A stretch of DNA of 64,000 nucleotides. It comes from AG-430-B22 sp964001285. Its GTDB lineage: Bacteria; Pseudomonadota; Alphaproteobacteria; MED-G09. The translations under genes were made by a program, and so were the position numbers. The stretch lies in NCBI GenBank assembly GCA_964001285.1, contig CAXFAF010000001.1:58939-122938 (forward strand), read 5' to 3'. This document shows positions 28,115-36,615 of this stretch, piece after piece (position 1 is the first letter of the stretch; every line of letters starts with the position of its first letter). The notes below the pieces were generated by a model. That model made no database searches and had not been told where the DNA came from. It was given only the letters and a program-made list of their open reading frames with translations.

Positions 28115-29223
28115 TAAATATCTTCTCTTGCTGACATATAGGCTAATTCAGAATGTTTGGACCAACCCCTTAATCTTTTTAGATTATCTTTAAAAGATAA
28201 GTAAATTTCTTTTGAAATTGATTCTCTTGTCGCAACATCTTCAAGTACTTCATTGGATTTTTCTTTTAATTCTTTCATTATTTCAATAGAAAAGGTTTTC
28301 ATTACAACATTATGTTTTTTTATTAATGTATTTAGAGCTATAGAATTGTGGTAATTAAATTCTGCAAGTGTGTATGTATTTTCATGAGAAAAGACCTTTT
28401 GGAAAATTTCTCTTTGAGTTTTTGTTAAAGAGCTCCAGGTATCAAGATTTACTCCCGTGGCAAGACCTGCACCAGGCTCATGAAAGCCAGGCCAATAGTA
28501 AAATTTTGCAACTTGGTAAAATGCAAAAGCTAAATCATTCCATGGACCAACCCATTCTGTGGCATCTATAGCCCCTGATTGAAGTGCGGGATAAATTTCT
28601 CCTCCAGGAATTGCAACTGCAGCAGAACCTATTCTTCTAAGTACTTCACCACCTAATCCTGGCATTCTTATTTTCAAACCTTTAAGATCATCAATACTCA
28701 ATATTTCTTTATTAAACCATCCACCCATCTGGACACCTGTATTTGCGGATTGAAAAGATATTACATTAAATTGAGCGCTTAATTTATTCCATAATTCTCT
28801 ACCACCGCCATGATCGATCCAGGCATTTAATTCATTAGCTGTCATCCCAAACGGAACAGCAGTAAAAAAATTAAAGCCAATGTTCTTACCTTGAAAATAA
28901 TATTCAGCACCATTGTATAGATCCGCCACACCACTTGAGGCAGCATCTAGAGCCTCAAAAGCAGGGACTAGTTCGCCAGCAGCATAAACCTTAATCTCAA
29001 TCTCACCATCTGTAGCCTTATTTATGTGGCTAGCTATTCTTTCGGGAGATGTACCTAGGCCTGGAAAATTTTTTGGCCATGTGTGTGTCATGGTTAATCG
29101 TCTTATACCTTTTGAAATTGCTGGTTTTGATAGTACTCCAGCTAAGAGAATTGACGAAGCTCCGCCAATTAAAGCATTCCTTCGAGTAATTTTTTTCTTT
29201 GTTTTTATTTTTCTTTTAGTCAT
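28114..29223 (-). CDS. dctP: TRAP transporter substrate-binding protein, TakP-like (2-oxoacid type)
   Basis: This periplasmic binding protein captures the transported acid. It begins with a twin-arginine-like export signal (KKKITRRNALIGG, Arg14-Arg15, then a hydrophobic stretch ending KPAIS). Conserved stretches NTGVQMGGWF, KIRMPGLGGEVLRRIG and GAIDATEWVGPWNDLAF match TakP of Rhodobacter sphaeroides, which binds pyruvate and related 2-oxo monocarboxylates; the arginine in IRMPGLGG is the carboxylate anchor in the family. Substrate here is inferred. Export would use the Tat system, whose genes lie elsewhere in this window. Its start overlaps the end of the bpt gene by eight bases. Confidence 0.9.
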   Translation of the reverse strand: MTKRKIKTKKKITRRNALIGGASSILLAGVLSKPAISKGIRRLTMTHTWPKNFPGLGTSPERIASHINKATDGEIEIKVYAAGELVPAFEALDAASSGVADLYNGAEYYFQGKNIGFNFFTAVPFGMTANELNAWIDHGGGRELWNKLSAQFNVISFQSANTGVQMGGWFNKEILSIDDLKGLKIRMPGLGGEVLRRIGSAAVAIPGGEIYPALQSGAIDATEWVGPWNDLAFAFYQVAKFYYWPGFHEPGAGLATGVNLDTWSSLTKTQREIFQKVFSHENTYTLAEFNYHNSIALNTLIKKHNVVMKTFSIEIMKELKEKSNEVLEDVATRESISKEIYLSFKDNLKRLRGWSKHSELAYMSAREDI

Positions 29224-29929
29224 TCTTTACCCAATTATCGTTAATTAATAATTCAGAAGAATTAAATTTTTTTTTATAATCCATTTCTCTGCAGCCATTA
29301 ACCCAATAACCTAAATAAAGTAATTCTTTGCCAAATCTTTTATTTAAATTAATGTGATCTAAGATCATAAATTTACCAGGTGAATATTTTAAGAATTCTG
29401 GACTATAAAATGAATAGACCATTGAAAGTGCATCATCCAAGACATCCGTTATACAACATGCTACAAGTTTATCTTTTGCTCTATATTCAATTACTTTAGT
29501 TTTTATACCTGTATTCTTTATCATTGAATAATAATCAGCATAAATCATATTATTCATCTCACTGCCTTTATGCTTAAATTCCAGGTATTCCTTAAATAAG
29601 TAAAACTGTTCATAAGTTACTTTTTTAGAAATAATTCTTTTAAAAATATTTCCTTTTTTAATTAATCTTTTGTGATTTCGTGAAAAACTAAAATTATTTA
29701 TATTTATACGAATTGGAATGCATTTATTACAGTTTTCACATATTTGATTATATAAAATATTTTGACTTCTTCTGAATCCTTTAGATATTAAATAACTATA
29801 GGTATCTTGGTCTTCAAAACTTTTTATAAAAGTAAATAATTTTCTTTCATGTTGACTTGGATGATATGTGCATTTTGAAGAATCTGAAATATAAAAGTCT
29901 TCTTTTTGTATATTTTTAAGTTTATTCAC
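29216..29929 (-). CDS. bpt: Aspartate/glutamate leucyltransferase (Bpt) / arginyltransferase family
   Basis: The 237-residue protein belongs to the ATE family that adds an amino acid from charged tRNA to protein N termini, marking them for ClpS/ClpAP degradation. Conserved N-terminal cysteines and C-terminal transferase motifs are present: YLISKGFRRSQNILY, CENCNKCIPIRI, FYSPEFLKYSPGKFMILDHI and LYLGYWVNGCREMDYKKKF. In bacteria this group transfers leucine to N-terminal Asp or Glu. It is one base from the SLC13 gene and overlaps dctP, so it sits inside a transport operon, which is an unusual neighbourhood. Confidence 0.9.
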   Translation of the reverse strand: MNKLKNIQKEDFYISDSSKCTYHPSQHERKLFTFIKSFEDQDTYSYLISKGFRRSQNILYNQICENCNKCIPIRININNFSFSRNHKRLIKKGNIFKRIISKKVTYEQFYLFKEYLEFKHKGSEMNNMIYADYYSMIKNTGIKTKVIEYRAKDKLVACCITDVLDDALSMVYSFYSPEFLKYSPGKFMILDHINLNKRFGKELLYLGYWVNGCREMDYKKKFNSSELLINDNWVKND

Positions 29930-29930
29930 T

Positions 29931-31751
29931 TCAATAGCCTAAAAAATTTATCATCAATGTATAACTTAACCACATTAATAAAACTAGTGGAATTCCTGAT
30001 TTAAGGTAGTCTTTAAATTGATAGTTCCCTGGTCCCATTACCAATAGATTTGTTTTATACCCAATTGGGGTAGCAAAAGAGCAATTGGCTGCAAAAATTA
30101 AACAATATATAAATAATTCTGGCTCGACATTAAAGTCACGAGCTAAATTTATTGCTATTGGTGTGAACAATACAGCAGTTGCATTATTACTTAAGAAATT
30201 AGTAATTACTGCAATAAAGATAAAAAACAATGATAGGATTGTAATTAGGTTAAAATCTAACATTAAGTTTTTTAGTATATCAGCTATATAAATAGCTCCC
30301 CCAGTTTCTTGTAGAGCAGTGGATAGCATTATTGATGACGCCACTAAAAGAAATATTTTAGTGTCAAGTGCCGATATTGCATCACGAATGTTTAAGACAT
30401 TAGTTAGAAGCATAAGAATGACGCCTAATAATGCTGCAACGGTTATATTTAAGATTCCTGTTGCTGCAGATAAGACGGTAACTGCAAATATTACTCTTGA
30501 TCTTAAAATATACTGTTTGGCAGGTAAATATATGGCAGACCATTCTATTGGAAAAATTTCTTTTTTACCCCTTAGATTTCTTATATCTTTTTCTTCTCCT
30601 TTAATTAACAAAATATTTCCCGATTCCATTTTCTGTAATCGCGGTAATGTTCTAAGAAATTTTTTATCACTTTTTATGCCTATAATTTTACAATTTGTTT
30701 CAGCTTCAAAATTTGTTTGCGATATATTTCTTCCTATAAAAAATGATCTTGGCGCTACTGACGCCTCAATTAAAACCCCTCTTTCAGAAGAAAAACCTGT
30801 GTTATCAATTGAATTAAAAATTTTGTCATTGGATTTTAATTTTTCGGTTAGTTGGTCTTTAGTCAGTTCTAAAACAATTTTATCGTGTTTTAAAATTTCT
30901 ACATCCTCAAAAGGAGGTAATAATTTTTCATCCCCACGAATGATAACATTCACTGCTATTTCTTTTAAATCAGATAATATTCCAGAAACGAATTTTTTTC
31001 CTAATAACGGATTTTCATTATCAACTTCTAATTCAACTAAATATATTCTTCCGCTCTCACTATTCTTAAGGTTTTCGTCTTTAATATTTTTATTTTGTCT
31101 TTCAAGAATTATCGGAAGAATAAATATGGAATATATAAAGCCTATAGTAGCAAGAAAAATACCTTGATGAGTAAACTCAAAAAAGCCTAATTCTCTTCCC
31201 ATTAATGTTGATGTTGTTCCTGAAACCAATAGATTTGTTGACGAGCCAATTAATGTTGTCATACCGCCTAAAATAGAAACATAAGAAAGAGGAATAAGGA
31301 TAGATCTAGAGGAAATATCCATTTGTTTACTTAAGGCAATTATAATTGGGATAAACATTATTATTATAGGGGTATTATTAAGTGTGGCACTTAAAATAAA
31401 TACTAGAATCATAATTCCATAAAATTTATATAATGTGTTTTTTCTTCTATCTCCTGATAACCAGACTGCTATATCTTCGAGTGCTCCTGTTACTAATAAG
31501 CCGTGGCCTATTACAAGAAGGCTCATAAGAGCTATTAGCGCTGGATTAGCAAATCCCTGTAAAAGTAAATTAATATTAACCGCATTTCCAGAAGATGTTC
31601 CAAGAATAGGACTGCCTTGAAATAACAACAATAATACCACTATTGCAAATAATGATATTATCTCCATTTTAATTTTATCTAATGAATACAATATCATAGT
31701 GACAATTGTTAATGCAAATACTGCCCACATATAAAAGTCAATCGTGCCCAT
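29931..31751 (-). CDS. SLC13 family transporter with two TrkA-C domains
   Basis: The 606-residue membrane protein resembles the sodium-coupled sulfate/dicarboxylate carriers of the SLC13 (DASS) family. Two membrane halves carry ATLNNTPIIIMFIPIII and SNNATAVLFTPIAINLA, the family Asn-Thr/Asn-Ala signatures, and GSSTNLLVSG. Between them, about residues 225-410, lie two TrkA-C (RCK-C) domains, including PLLGKKFVSGILSDLKEIAV, which in this family may sense ligands. The substrate (sulfate, sulfonate or another anion) cannot be told. It overlaps the RDD gene by one base. Confidence 0.88.
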   Translation of the reverse strand: MGTIDFYMWAVFALTIVTMILYSLDKIKMEIISLFAIVVLLLLFQGSPILGTSSGNAVNINLLLQGFANPALIALMSLLVIGHGLLVTGALEDIAVWLSGDRRKNTLYKFYGIMILVFILSATLNNTPIIIMFIPIIIALSKQMDISSRSILIPLSYVSILGGMTTLIGSSTNLLVSGTTSTLMGRELGFFEFTHQGIFLATIGFIYSIFILPIILERQNKNIKDENLKNSESGRIYLVELEVDNENPLLGKKFVSGILSDLKEIAVNVIIRGDEKLLPPFEDVEILKHDKIVLELTKDQLTEKLKSNDKIFNSIDNTGFSSERGVLIEASVAPRSFFIGRNISQTNFEAETNCKIIGIKSDKKFLRTLPRLQKMESGNILLIKGEEKDIRNLRGKKEIFPIEWSAIYLPAKQYILRSRVIFAVTVLSAATGILNITVAALLGVILMLLTNVLNIRDAISALDTKIFLLVASSIMLSTALQETGGAIYIADILKNLMLDFNLITILSLFFIFIAVITNFLSNNATAVLFTPIAINLARDFNVEPELFIYCLIFAANCSFATPIGYKTNLLVMGPGNYQFKDYLKSGIPLVLLMWLSYTLMINFLGY

Positions 31752-32185
31752 TAATTAGTTTGCTCTTCATAAAATTGTGTTTGATATATTAAATCATGCA
31801 TACAAGATCTTTTATCGTTTAATAGCGGATAAATAAAGTAAGTTAGTGAAATTATTCCAATTGGTAGTGTTAAATAAAATAAAGATGTATGGATCAGGGC
31901 TTTCTTCCTAGTAAATTTAGAGCCTTTTTTTATTCTTAATTGAAAATTCATCAACTTCATCCCAATTGTTGAAGCTTTATCACTTCCTAATGTTAACGCA
32001 AAATAACAATAAAAAATGACAGGAAAAATGAAATATGTAGAGGTTTTAAATAAATTAAATATAAGAAAATTAATTACTGAAATTATTACAAAAATTAATA
32101 TTGTTGTAAAAATAACTATTATTACATCAATAATAGCAGCAATAATTCTTCGTAATAACTGTTTATCGAATTTAGAAATACTCAT
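31751..32185 (-). CDS. RDD family membrane protein
   Basis: The 144-residue protein has the RDD layout: LLRRIIAAIIDVIIVIFTTI at the start, with the Arg and Asp of the name, and two further hydrophobic segments. The ends are charged. Function is not known for most members; some have been linked to ion exchange or to acting as accessory proteins for transporters. It is the first gene of the minus-strand run with the SLC13 carrier, with a one-base overlap, which supports a functional association. It is divergent from the GDPD gene. Confidence 0.8.
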   Translation of the reverse strand: MSISKFDKQLLRRIIAAIIDVIIVIFTTILIFVIISVINFLIFNLFKTSTYFIFPVIFYCYFALTLGSDKASTIGMKLMNFQLRIKKGSKFTRKKALIHTSLFYLTLPIGIISLTYFIYPLLNDKRSCMHDLIYQTQFYEEQTN

Positions 32186-32262
32186 GATTTAAATTTTAAT
32201 AAAATTAAGCTATAATTTACAATATAAGTTTACAAATTCTTCTGAATCTACTGCTCAGCTTA

Positions 32263-33009
32263 ATGAATAATTTAATTACAAAATATAATTTTATACCTTT
32301 TGCACATCGAGGCGGAACAGATTTTGCGCCAGAAAATACTTTTGAAGCTTTTGAGTCTGCTTTTGATATAGGATACAGATTTCTTGAAACAGATGTACAT
32401 ACAAATGCTGATGGCCAGTTAATGGCCTTTCACGACCCAACTCTTGATAGAGTAACAAATTTTTCAGGCAATATTCAAAATCTTACTTCGAAAGAATTAA
32501 ATGCTATTAAGGTTAAGGATAAATATAGGATTCCTTTTCTAAAGGAATTACTTGAAAATTTTCCCGATTGTTTCTTCTCAGTTGATATGAAATGTGATGA
32601 AAGTGTCGATCCCTTAATAAATTTAGTTAAAGACATGAAAGCTATTGATAGAGTTTGCTTTGCTTCCTTTAATCAAAAGAGAATAAACTTTGTTAGGGGT
32701 TATTTTGATAATAAATGTATAACTTCAATGGGTCCTAACGAAATTTTACTAACAAAGGTTTCTTCTTTTATTAATTTAAAACAAAAGATAAACTCTAATA
32801 TTGCATCCTTACCAACCTCTAGATATAAAATTAGATTTTTGAATGAACGAAATATACATTATTTAAGATCATTAAAAATTAAAGTCATAGCATGGACAAT
32901 TAATAACGAAAAAGAAATGAGGAATCTTATAGATATAGGTGTTAATGGAATTATGACAGATAAAATATCCCTTCTAAAAAGTATCTTAATTGAGAAAAAG
33001 GTTTGGTAG
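32263..33009 (+). CDS. Glycerophosphodiester phosphodiesterase family protein
   Basis: The 248-residue TIM barrel hydrolyses glycerophosphodiesters to glycerol 3-phosphate and an alcohol. Active-site residues are present: His15-Arg16 in FAHRGGTDFAPENT, Glu42 and Asp44 in LETDVHTNADG, and His57-Asp58 in AFHDPTLDR. No signal peptide is seen, so it is probably cytoplasmic. It is a single gene with its own upstream region and divergent from the RDD gene. It might recover phosphorus or glycerol from lipids, an inference. Confidence 0.9.
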   Translation: MNNLITKYNFIPFAHRGGTDFAPENTFEAFESAFDIGYRFLETDVHTNADGQLMAFHDPTLDRVTNFSGNIQNLTSKELNAIKVKDKYRIPFLKELLENFPDCFFSVDMKCDESVDPLINLVKDMKAIDRVCFASFNQKRINFVRGYFDNKCITSMGPNEILLTKVSSFINLKQKINSNIASLPTSRYKIRFLNERNIHYLRSLKIKVIAWTINNEKEMRNLIDIGVNGIMTDKISLLKSILIEKKVW

Positions 33010-33063
33010 AAAACAAAATAATTTGTGTTATAAGATAAACCAATATACAAAATATTGTATATT
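33003..33063 (+). promoter_or_regulatory. Candidate glyA promoter with downstream palindrome
   Basis: TTGGTA (33003-33008) and TGTTAT (33026-33031) are separated by 17 bases. Just downstream is a 9-bp perfect inverted repeat, AATATACAA-AATA-TTGTATATT (33042-33063), ending about 22 bases before the glyA ATG. The placement near the expected transcript start suits a repressor operator. The arms are AT-only apart from one C/G pair and no T-run follows, so it is not a classic terminator. Tentative. Confidence 0.35.
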
Positions 33064-33085
33064 CAAAGAGGGTTTTTAAAAAAAA

Positions 33086-34396
33086 ATGTCAGAAGCGGAT
33101 AAAACAACACAATATGAGGATTTTTCAGATTTTTTTTCAAAGACTTTGAAAAAATCAGATGTTAAATTACATGAAGCATTAATAAAGGAATTAAAAAGAC
33201 AACAAGAGCATATAGAGTTAATAGCTTCCGAAAATATTGTTTCTCGTTCAGTTTTAGATGCCCAAGGTTCAATAATGACAAATAAGTATGCTGAAGGTTA
33301 TTCCGGCAGAAGATATTATGGTGGTTGTGAGCATGTTGATGTAGCAGAGGATTTAGCAATTTCTAGGGCCTGTGAATTATTTGATGCAAATTTTGCAAAT
33401 GTTCAACCTCATTCAGGCTCACAAGCTAATCAGGCTGTTTTTCAAGCATTGTTAAAGCCTCAAGATACTATTTTAGGCATGAGTCTTGATGCGGGTGGGC
33501 ACCTAACTCATGGGGCAAAACCCAATCAATCAGGAAAGTTATTTAATGCAGTTCACTATGGCGTTAGAAAAGAAGACTGTTTAATTGATTTTAATGAAGT
33601 AGATGCGCTAGCTAAAGAAAATAAACCTAAGCTAATAATTGCTGGTGGTTCAGCGTATCCAAGAATAATTGATTTTAAAAAATTTAGAGAAATAGCTGAT
33701 GATGTAGGAGCTTTTTTACTCGTTGATATGGCACATTTTGCTGGCCTTGTTGCTACCAAACATTACCCGTCACCTATGCCTTACGCTGATATTGTTACTA
33801 CTACAACCCATAAGACCTTGAGGGGTCCAAGAGGGGGCTTGATTCTAACTAACAATGAAGAAATATCAAAAAAAATTAATTCTGCTATTTTCCCGGGTAT
33901 TCAAGGTGGACCGCTTATGCACACTATACTTGCAAAAGCTGTGGCATTTGGAGAAGCCTTAAGGCCAGAATTTATAAATTATTCTAAAAATGTTATTGAT
34001 AACGCTAAAATTCTGTCACAAACTCTTCTTGAAGATGGTTTTGATGTGGTCTCAGGGGGAACCGATAGTCATCTTATTCTTTTAGACTTAAGACCTAAGG
34101 GAATAAAAGGTAATGAGGCGGAAGAAATTCTAGGAAAAGCAAATATTACATGCAATAAAAATGGAGTACCTTTTGACCCAGAAAAGCCAACAATTACCTC
34201 AGGAATAAGATTAGGAACTCCAGCAGGAACGACAAGAGGCTTTGGACAAGCTGAATTCCAAAAGGTAGGAAATTATATTTGTGATGTTCTCAATTCATTG
34301 AATTCAGTTGAAGATAATTCTGATATTATTGATGAGGTAAAATTAAAAGTTATTAATCTATGTAATAAATTTCCAATTTATGGAGATTACCAATGA
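33086..34396 (+). CDS. glyA: Serine hydroxymethyltransferase
   Basis: GlyA interconverts serine and glycine and supplies one-carbon units as methylene-tetrahydrofolate. The 436-residue PLP enzyme contains LIASENIVSRSVLDAQGS, GYSGRRYYGG and the PLP lysine Lys243 in TTTTHKTLRGPRGG. All main motifs are intact. It starts the glyA-nrdR-ribD-ribE-ribBX-ribH-nusB-thiL gene run, and its stop overlaps the nrdR start by four bases. A candidate promoter and operator lie upstream. Confidence 0.97.
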   Translation: MSEADKTTQYEDFSDFFSKTLKKSDVKLHEALIKELKRQQEHIELIASENIVSRSVLDAQGSIMTNKYAEGYSGRRYYGGCEHVDVAEDLAISRACELFDANFANVQPHSGSQANQAVFQALLKPQDTILGMSLDAGGHLTHGAKPNQSGKLFNAVHYGVRKEDCLIDFNEVDALAKENKPKLIIAGGSAYPRIIDFKKFREIADDVGAFLLVDMAHFAGLVATKHYPSPMPYADIVTTTTHKTLRGPRGGLILTNNEEISKKINSAIFPGIQGGPLMHTILAKAVAFGEALRPEFINYSKNVIDNAKILSQTLLEDGFDVVSGGTDSHLILLDLRPKGIKGNEAEEILGKANITCNKNGVPFDPEKPTITSGIRLGTPAGTTRGFGQAEFQKVGNYICDVLNSLNSVEDNSDIIDEVKLKVINLCNKFPIYGDYQ

Positions 34397-34866
34397 GATG
34401 CCCATTTTGTGGAAATGAAGATACACAGGTAAGAGATTCTCGACCAACTGAAGAGGCATCTTCAATAAGGAGAAGAAGGCAATGTCTTGCTTGTGGTGGA
34501 CGATTTACGACTTTCGAAAGAATACAGATGCGTGATCTTACTGTTGTTAAAAGATCAGGAAGAAGAACTCCATTTGATAGAGATAAACTTATGGGTTCTG
34601 TGCAAATTGCTATCAGAAAAAGAGATATAGATCCGGAAAAAATAGAAAGAATGGTAACTGGAATTATTCGTCAATTAGAGAGCACTGGTGAATCTGATAT
34701 ACCATCAAGTTTGATTGGGAGCTTAATTATGGCTGCGTTAAGAGAGTTAGATATGGTTGCCTATGTTCGATTTGCATCAGTATATAAGAATTTCAGAGCA
34801 GTTGGTGATTTTGAAGACTTTGTAGGTGAATTAGATAACCCTCCTAATCCCATTGATAAAGATTGA
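34393..34866 (+). CDS. nrdR: Transcriptional repressor NrdR
   Basis: NrdR represses ribonucleotide reductase genes in response to ATP/dATP. The 157-residue protein has the N-terminal zinc ribbon (Cys3, Cys6, Cys31, Cys34: MRCPFCGNEDTQVRDSRP and CLACGGRFTTFER) followed by an ATP-cone domain (VVKRSGRRTPFDRDKL). The glyA-nrdR-ribD order is common in alphaproteobacteria. NrdR boxes would be expected near nrd genes, none of which are in the window. Confidence 0.97.
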   Translation: MRCPFCGNEDTQVRDSRPTEEASSIRRRRQCLACGGRFTTFERIQMRDLTVVKRSGRRTPFDRDKLMGSVQIAIRKRDIDPEKIERMVTGIIRQLESTGESDIPSSLIGSLIMAALRELDMVAYVRFASVYKNFRAVGDFEDFVGELDNPPNPIDKD

Positions 34867-34901
34867 TTGCACTTATAATCCAATTTAAATAAGAAATAAT
34901 T

Positions 34902-36008
34902 ATGGTTAACATTAAAGATGATAATTTCTTTATGAATCTAGCTATTAATATAGCTAAACGAAATATAGGCATGACAGGAACTAATCCATCTGTCGGTTGC
35001 GTTCTCGTATCAAGTGAAAATAAAATTCTATCAACAGGTTGTACTGGAAAAGGGGGATCCCCACATGCCGAATACGATGCAATTAATAAAAGTAAAAACT
35101 TAAAGCATTCTATATTATATACTACTTTGGAACCATGCTCTCATTCAGGAAAAAATCCTCCATGTGTTGATTATATTATTTCTAGTGGTGTATCAAAAGT
35201 TGTTATTTCTTCAAAAGATATAAATCCGCTTGTAAATGGAAAAAGTATAAAAAAATTAAAGCAGTCTAAGATAGAGGTTACTTGTGGAGTTCTTAAAGAA
35301 GAAACTGAATTATTGTATTCTGGATTTTTTAACAGAATGAAATTTAATAAACCAATTTTTGATATTAAGATAGCAAGTTCTGCTGATGGAAAAACTGCGT
35401 TGAAGACCGGAAAGTCAAAATGGATAACAAATCAATTATCTAGAAACTATGGCCATAGATTAAGATCTATTAACGATGGCATAATGGTAGGAATTAATAC
35501 TGTGTTAATAGATAACCCATCTTTGACATGTAGATTACCAGGCTTAGAAGGTTTTTCTCCTACTCGAATTGTTTTGGATACAAATTTACGAATACCTCAT
35601 GAATCAAATATTGTTAAAACTGCAAATAAATATAAGACTTTTATTTTCACTTCCAAGGAATCTTCAAAGAAAAAAATTTCAAATTTAAATAAAAAAGGTA
35701 TTAAAGTATTTCATGTTCCTAAAACTAAAAAAGGTTTATCTTTTAGTAGAGTATTGTATTCGTTAGGTGAATTGGGTTTTAATAATATATTAGTTGAGGG
35801 AGGAAATAAGTTAATTGCTTCAGCTATTACTTCGTCAGATTTAAATAGAATATATTGGTTTTCTTCCGAGAAGATTATAGGCGAGGAGGGGTTACCAAGT
35901 GTAGGAAGTCTTAATATTTCTAATCTTGAAAACAGTCCAAATATAGAATTTCATAATATGATAAATTTAAACAATAATTATTTAAAAATTTTTAAAGCGA
36001 TAAGTTAA
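34902..36008 (+). CDS. ribD: Bifunctional riboflavin deaminase/reductase RibD
   Basis: RibD carries out the second and third steps of riboflavin synthesis. The N-terminal deaminase domain has its zinc site in SPHAEYDAI (His55, Glu57) and EPCSHSGKNPPC (Cys79, Cys88). The reductase domain spans roughly 150-368 with FDIKIASSADGKTAL and NNILVEGGNKL. The 368-residue length is normal. Its stop shares a base with the ribE start. Confidence 0.95.
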   Translation: MVNIKDDNFFMNLAINIAKRNIGMTGTNPSVGCVLVSSENKILSTGCTGKGGSPHAEYDAINKSKNLKHSILYTTLEPCSHSGKNPPCVDYIISSGVSKVVISSKDINPLVNGKSIKKLKQSKIEVTCGVLKEETELLYSGFFNRMKFNKPIFDIKIASSADGKTALKTGKSKWITNQLSRNYGHRLRSINDGIMVGINTVLIDNPSLTCRLPGLEGFSPTRIVLDTNLRIPHESNIVKTANKYKTFIFTSKESSKKKISNLNKKGIKVFHVPKTKKGLSFSRVLYSLGELGFNNILVEGGNKLIASAITSSDLNRIYWFSSEKIIGEEGLPSVGSLNISNLENSPNIEFHNMINLNNNYLKIFKAIS

Positions 36009-36613
36009 TGTTCACAGGTATAATAACTGATATAGGAAAAATTATTGAGATAGAAGATGCAAGTCACAGAATATTTAAAATCTCTTGCTCATATTCAATA
36101 AGCGAAATCGAACTAGGTTCTTCTATATCTTGTTCGGGTATTTGTCTTACTGTTATCGATAAGGGAATAAATAAAAACAGAAATTTCTTTTCTGTAGAAG
36201 TATCCAATGAAACAGATGAGAAAACTAGTAGTAAATTTTGGAAAGAAGGCAATAAAATTAATTTAGAGAAAAGTTTAAAAATTGGAGATGAAGTAGGCGG
36301 ACATTTTGTTTATGGACATGTTGATTGTTTAGCGCAGATATCAAGTATTAAAGAAGATAAGAATAGTAATATTTTTACAATAAAGTATCCAAAAGAATTT
36401 AAAGGTTATATTACTAAAAAGGGCTCCATTAGTTTGGATGGAATTTCTTTAACAATAAATGATGTATATGAAGATGAAGAAACATATTTTACTGTAAATA
36501 TTATTCCTCATACAAGGGAATTTACCACTTGGAGTGATATTAGTATAAATTCATATGTAAATCTTGAAGTTGATCCTATTGCTAGATATGTATTTGAAAG
36601 TATAAAAAATTAA
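36008..36613 (+). CDS. ribE: Riboflavin synthase alpha chain
   Basis: This enzyme dismutates two 6,7-dimethyl-8-ribityllumazine molecules to riboflavin. The 201-residue protein has the characteristic start MFTGIITDIGKI and the duplicated lumazine-binding barrels, each with SCSGICLTV or SLDGISLTI and the linker GGHFVYGHVD. It lies directly between ribD and ribBX with one- and two-base junctions. The gene is called ribC in some nomenclatures. Confidence 0.96.
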   Translation: MFTGIITDIGKIIEIEDASHRIFKISCSYSISEIELGSSISCSGICLTVIDKGINKNRNFFSVEVSNETDEKTSSKFWKEGNKINLEKSLKIGDEVGGHFVYGHVDCLAQISSIKEDKNSNIFTIKYPKEFKGYITKKGSISLDGISLTINDVYEDEETYFTVNIIPHTREFTTWSDISINSYVNLEVDPIARYVFESIKN

Positions 36614-36615
36614 AC

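Noticed and set aside
30319..31167. A 282-codon open frame on the plus strand
   Set aside because: It is fully antisense to the well-conserved SLC13 carrier, has no recognisable motif, and arises from the codon bias of the opposite strand.
34867..34901. FMN riboswitch before ribD
   Set aside because: The gap is only 35 bases and no FMN-element conserved sequences are present.
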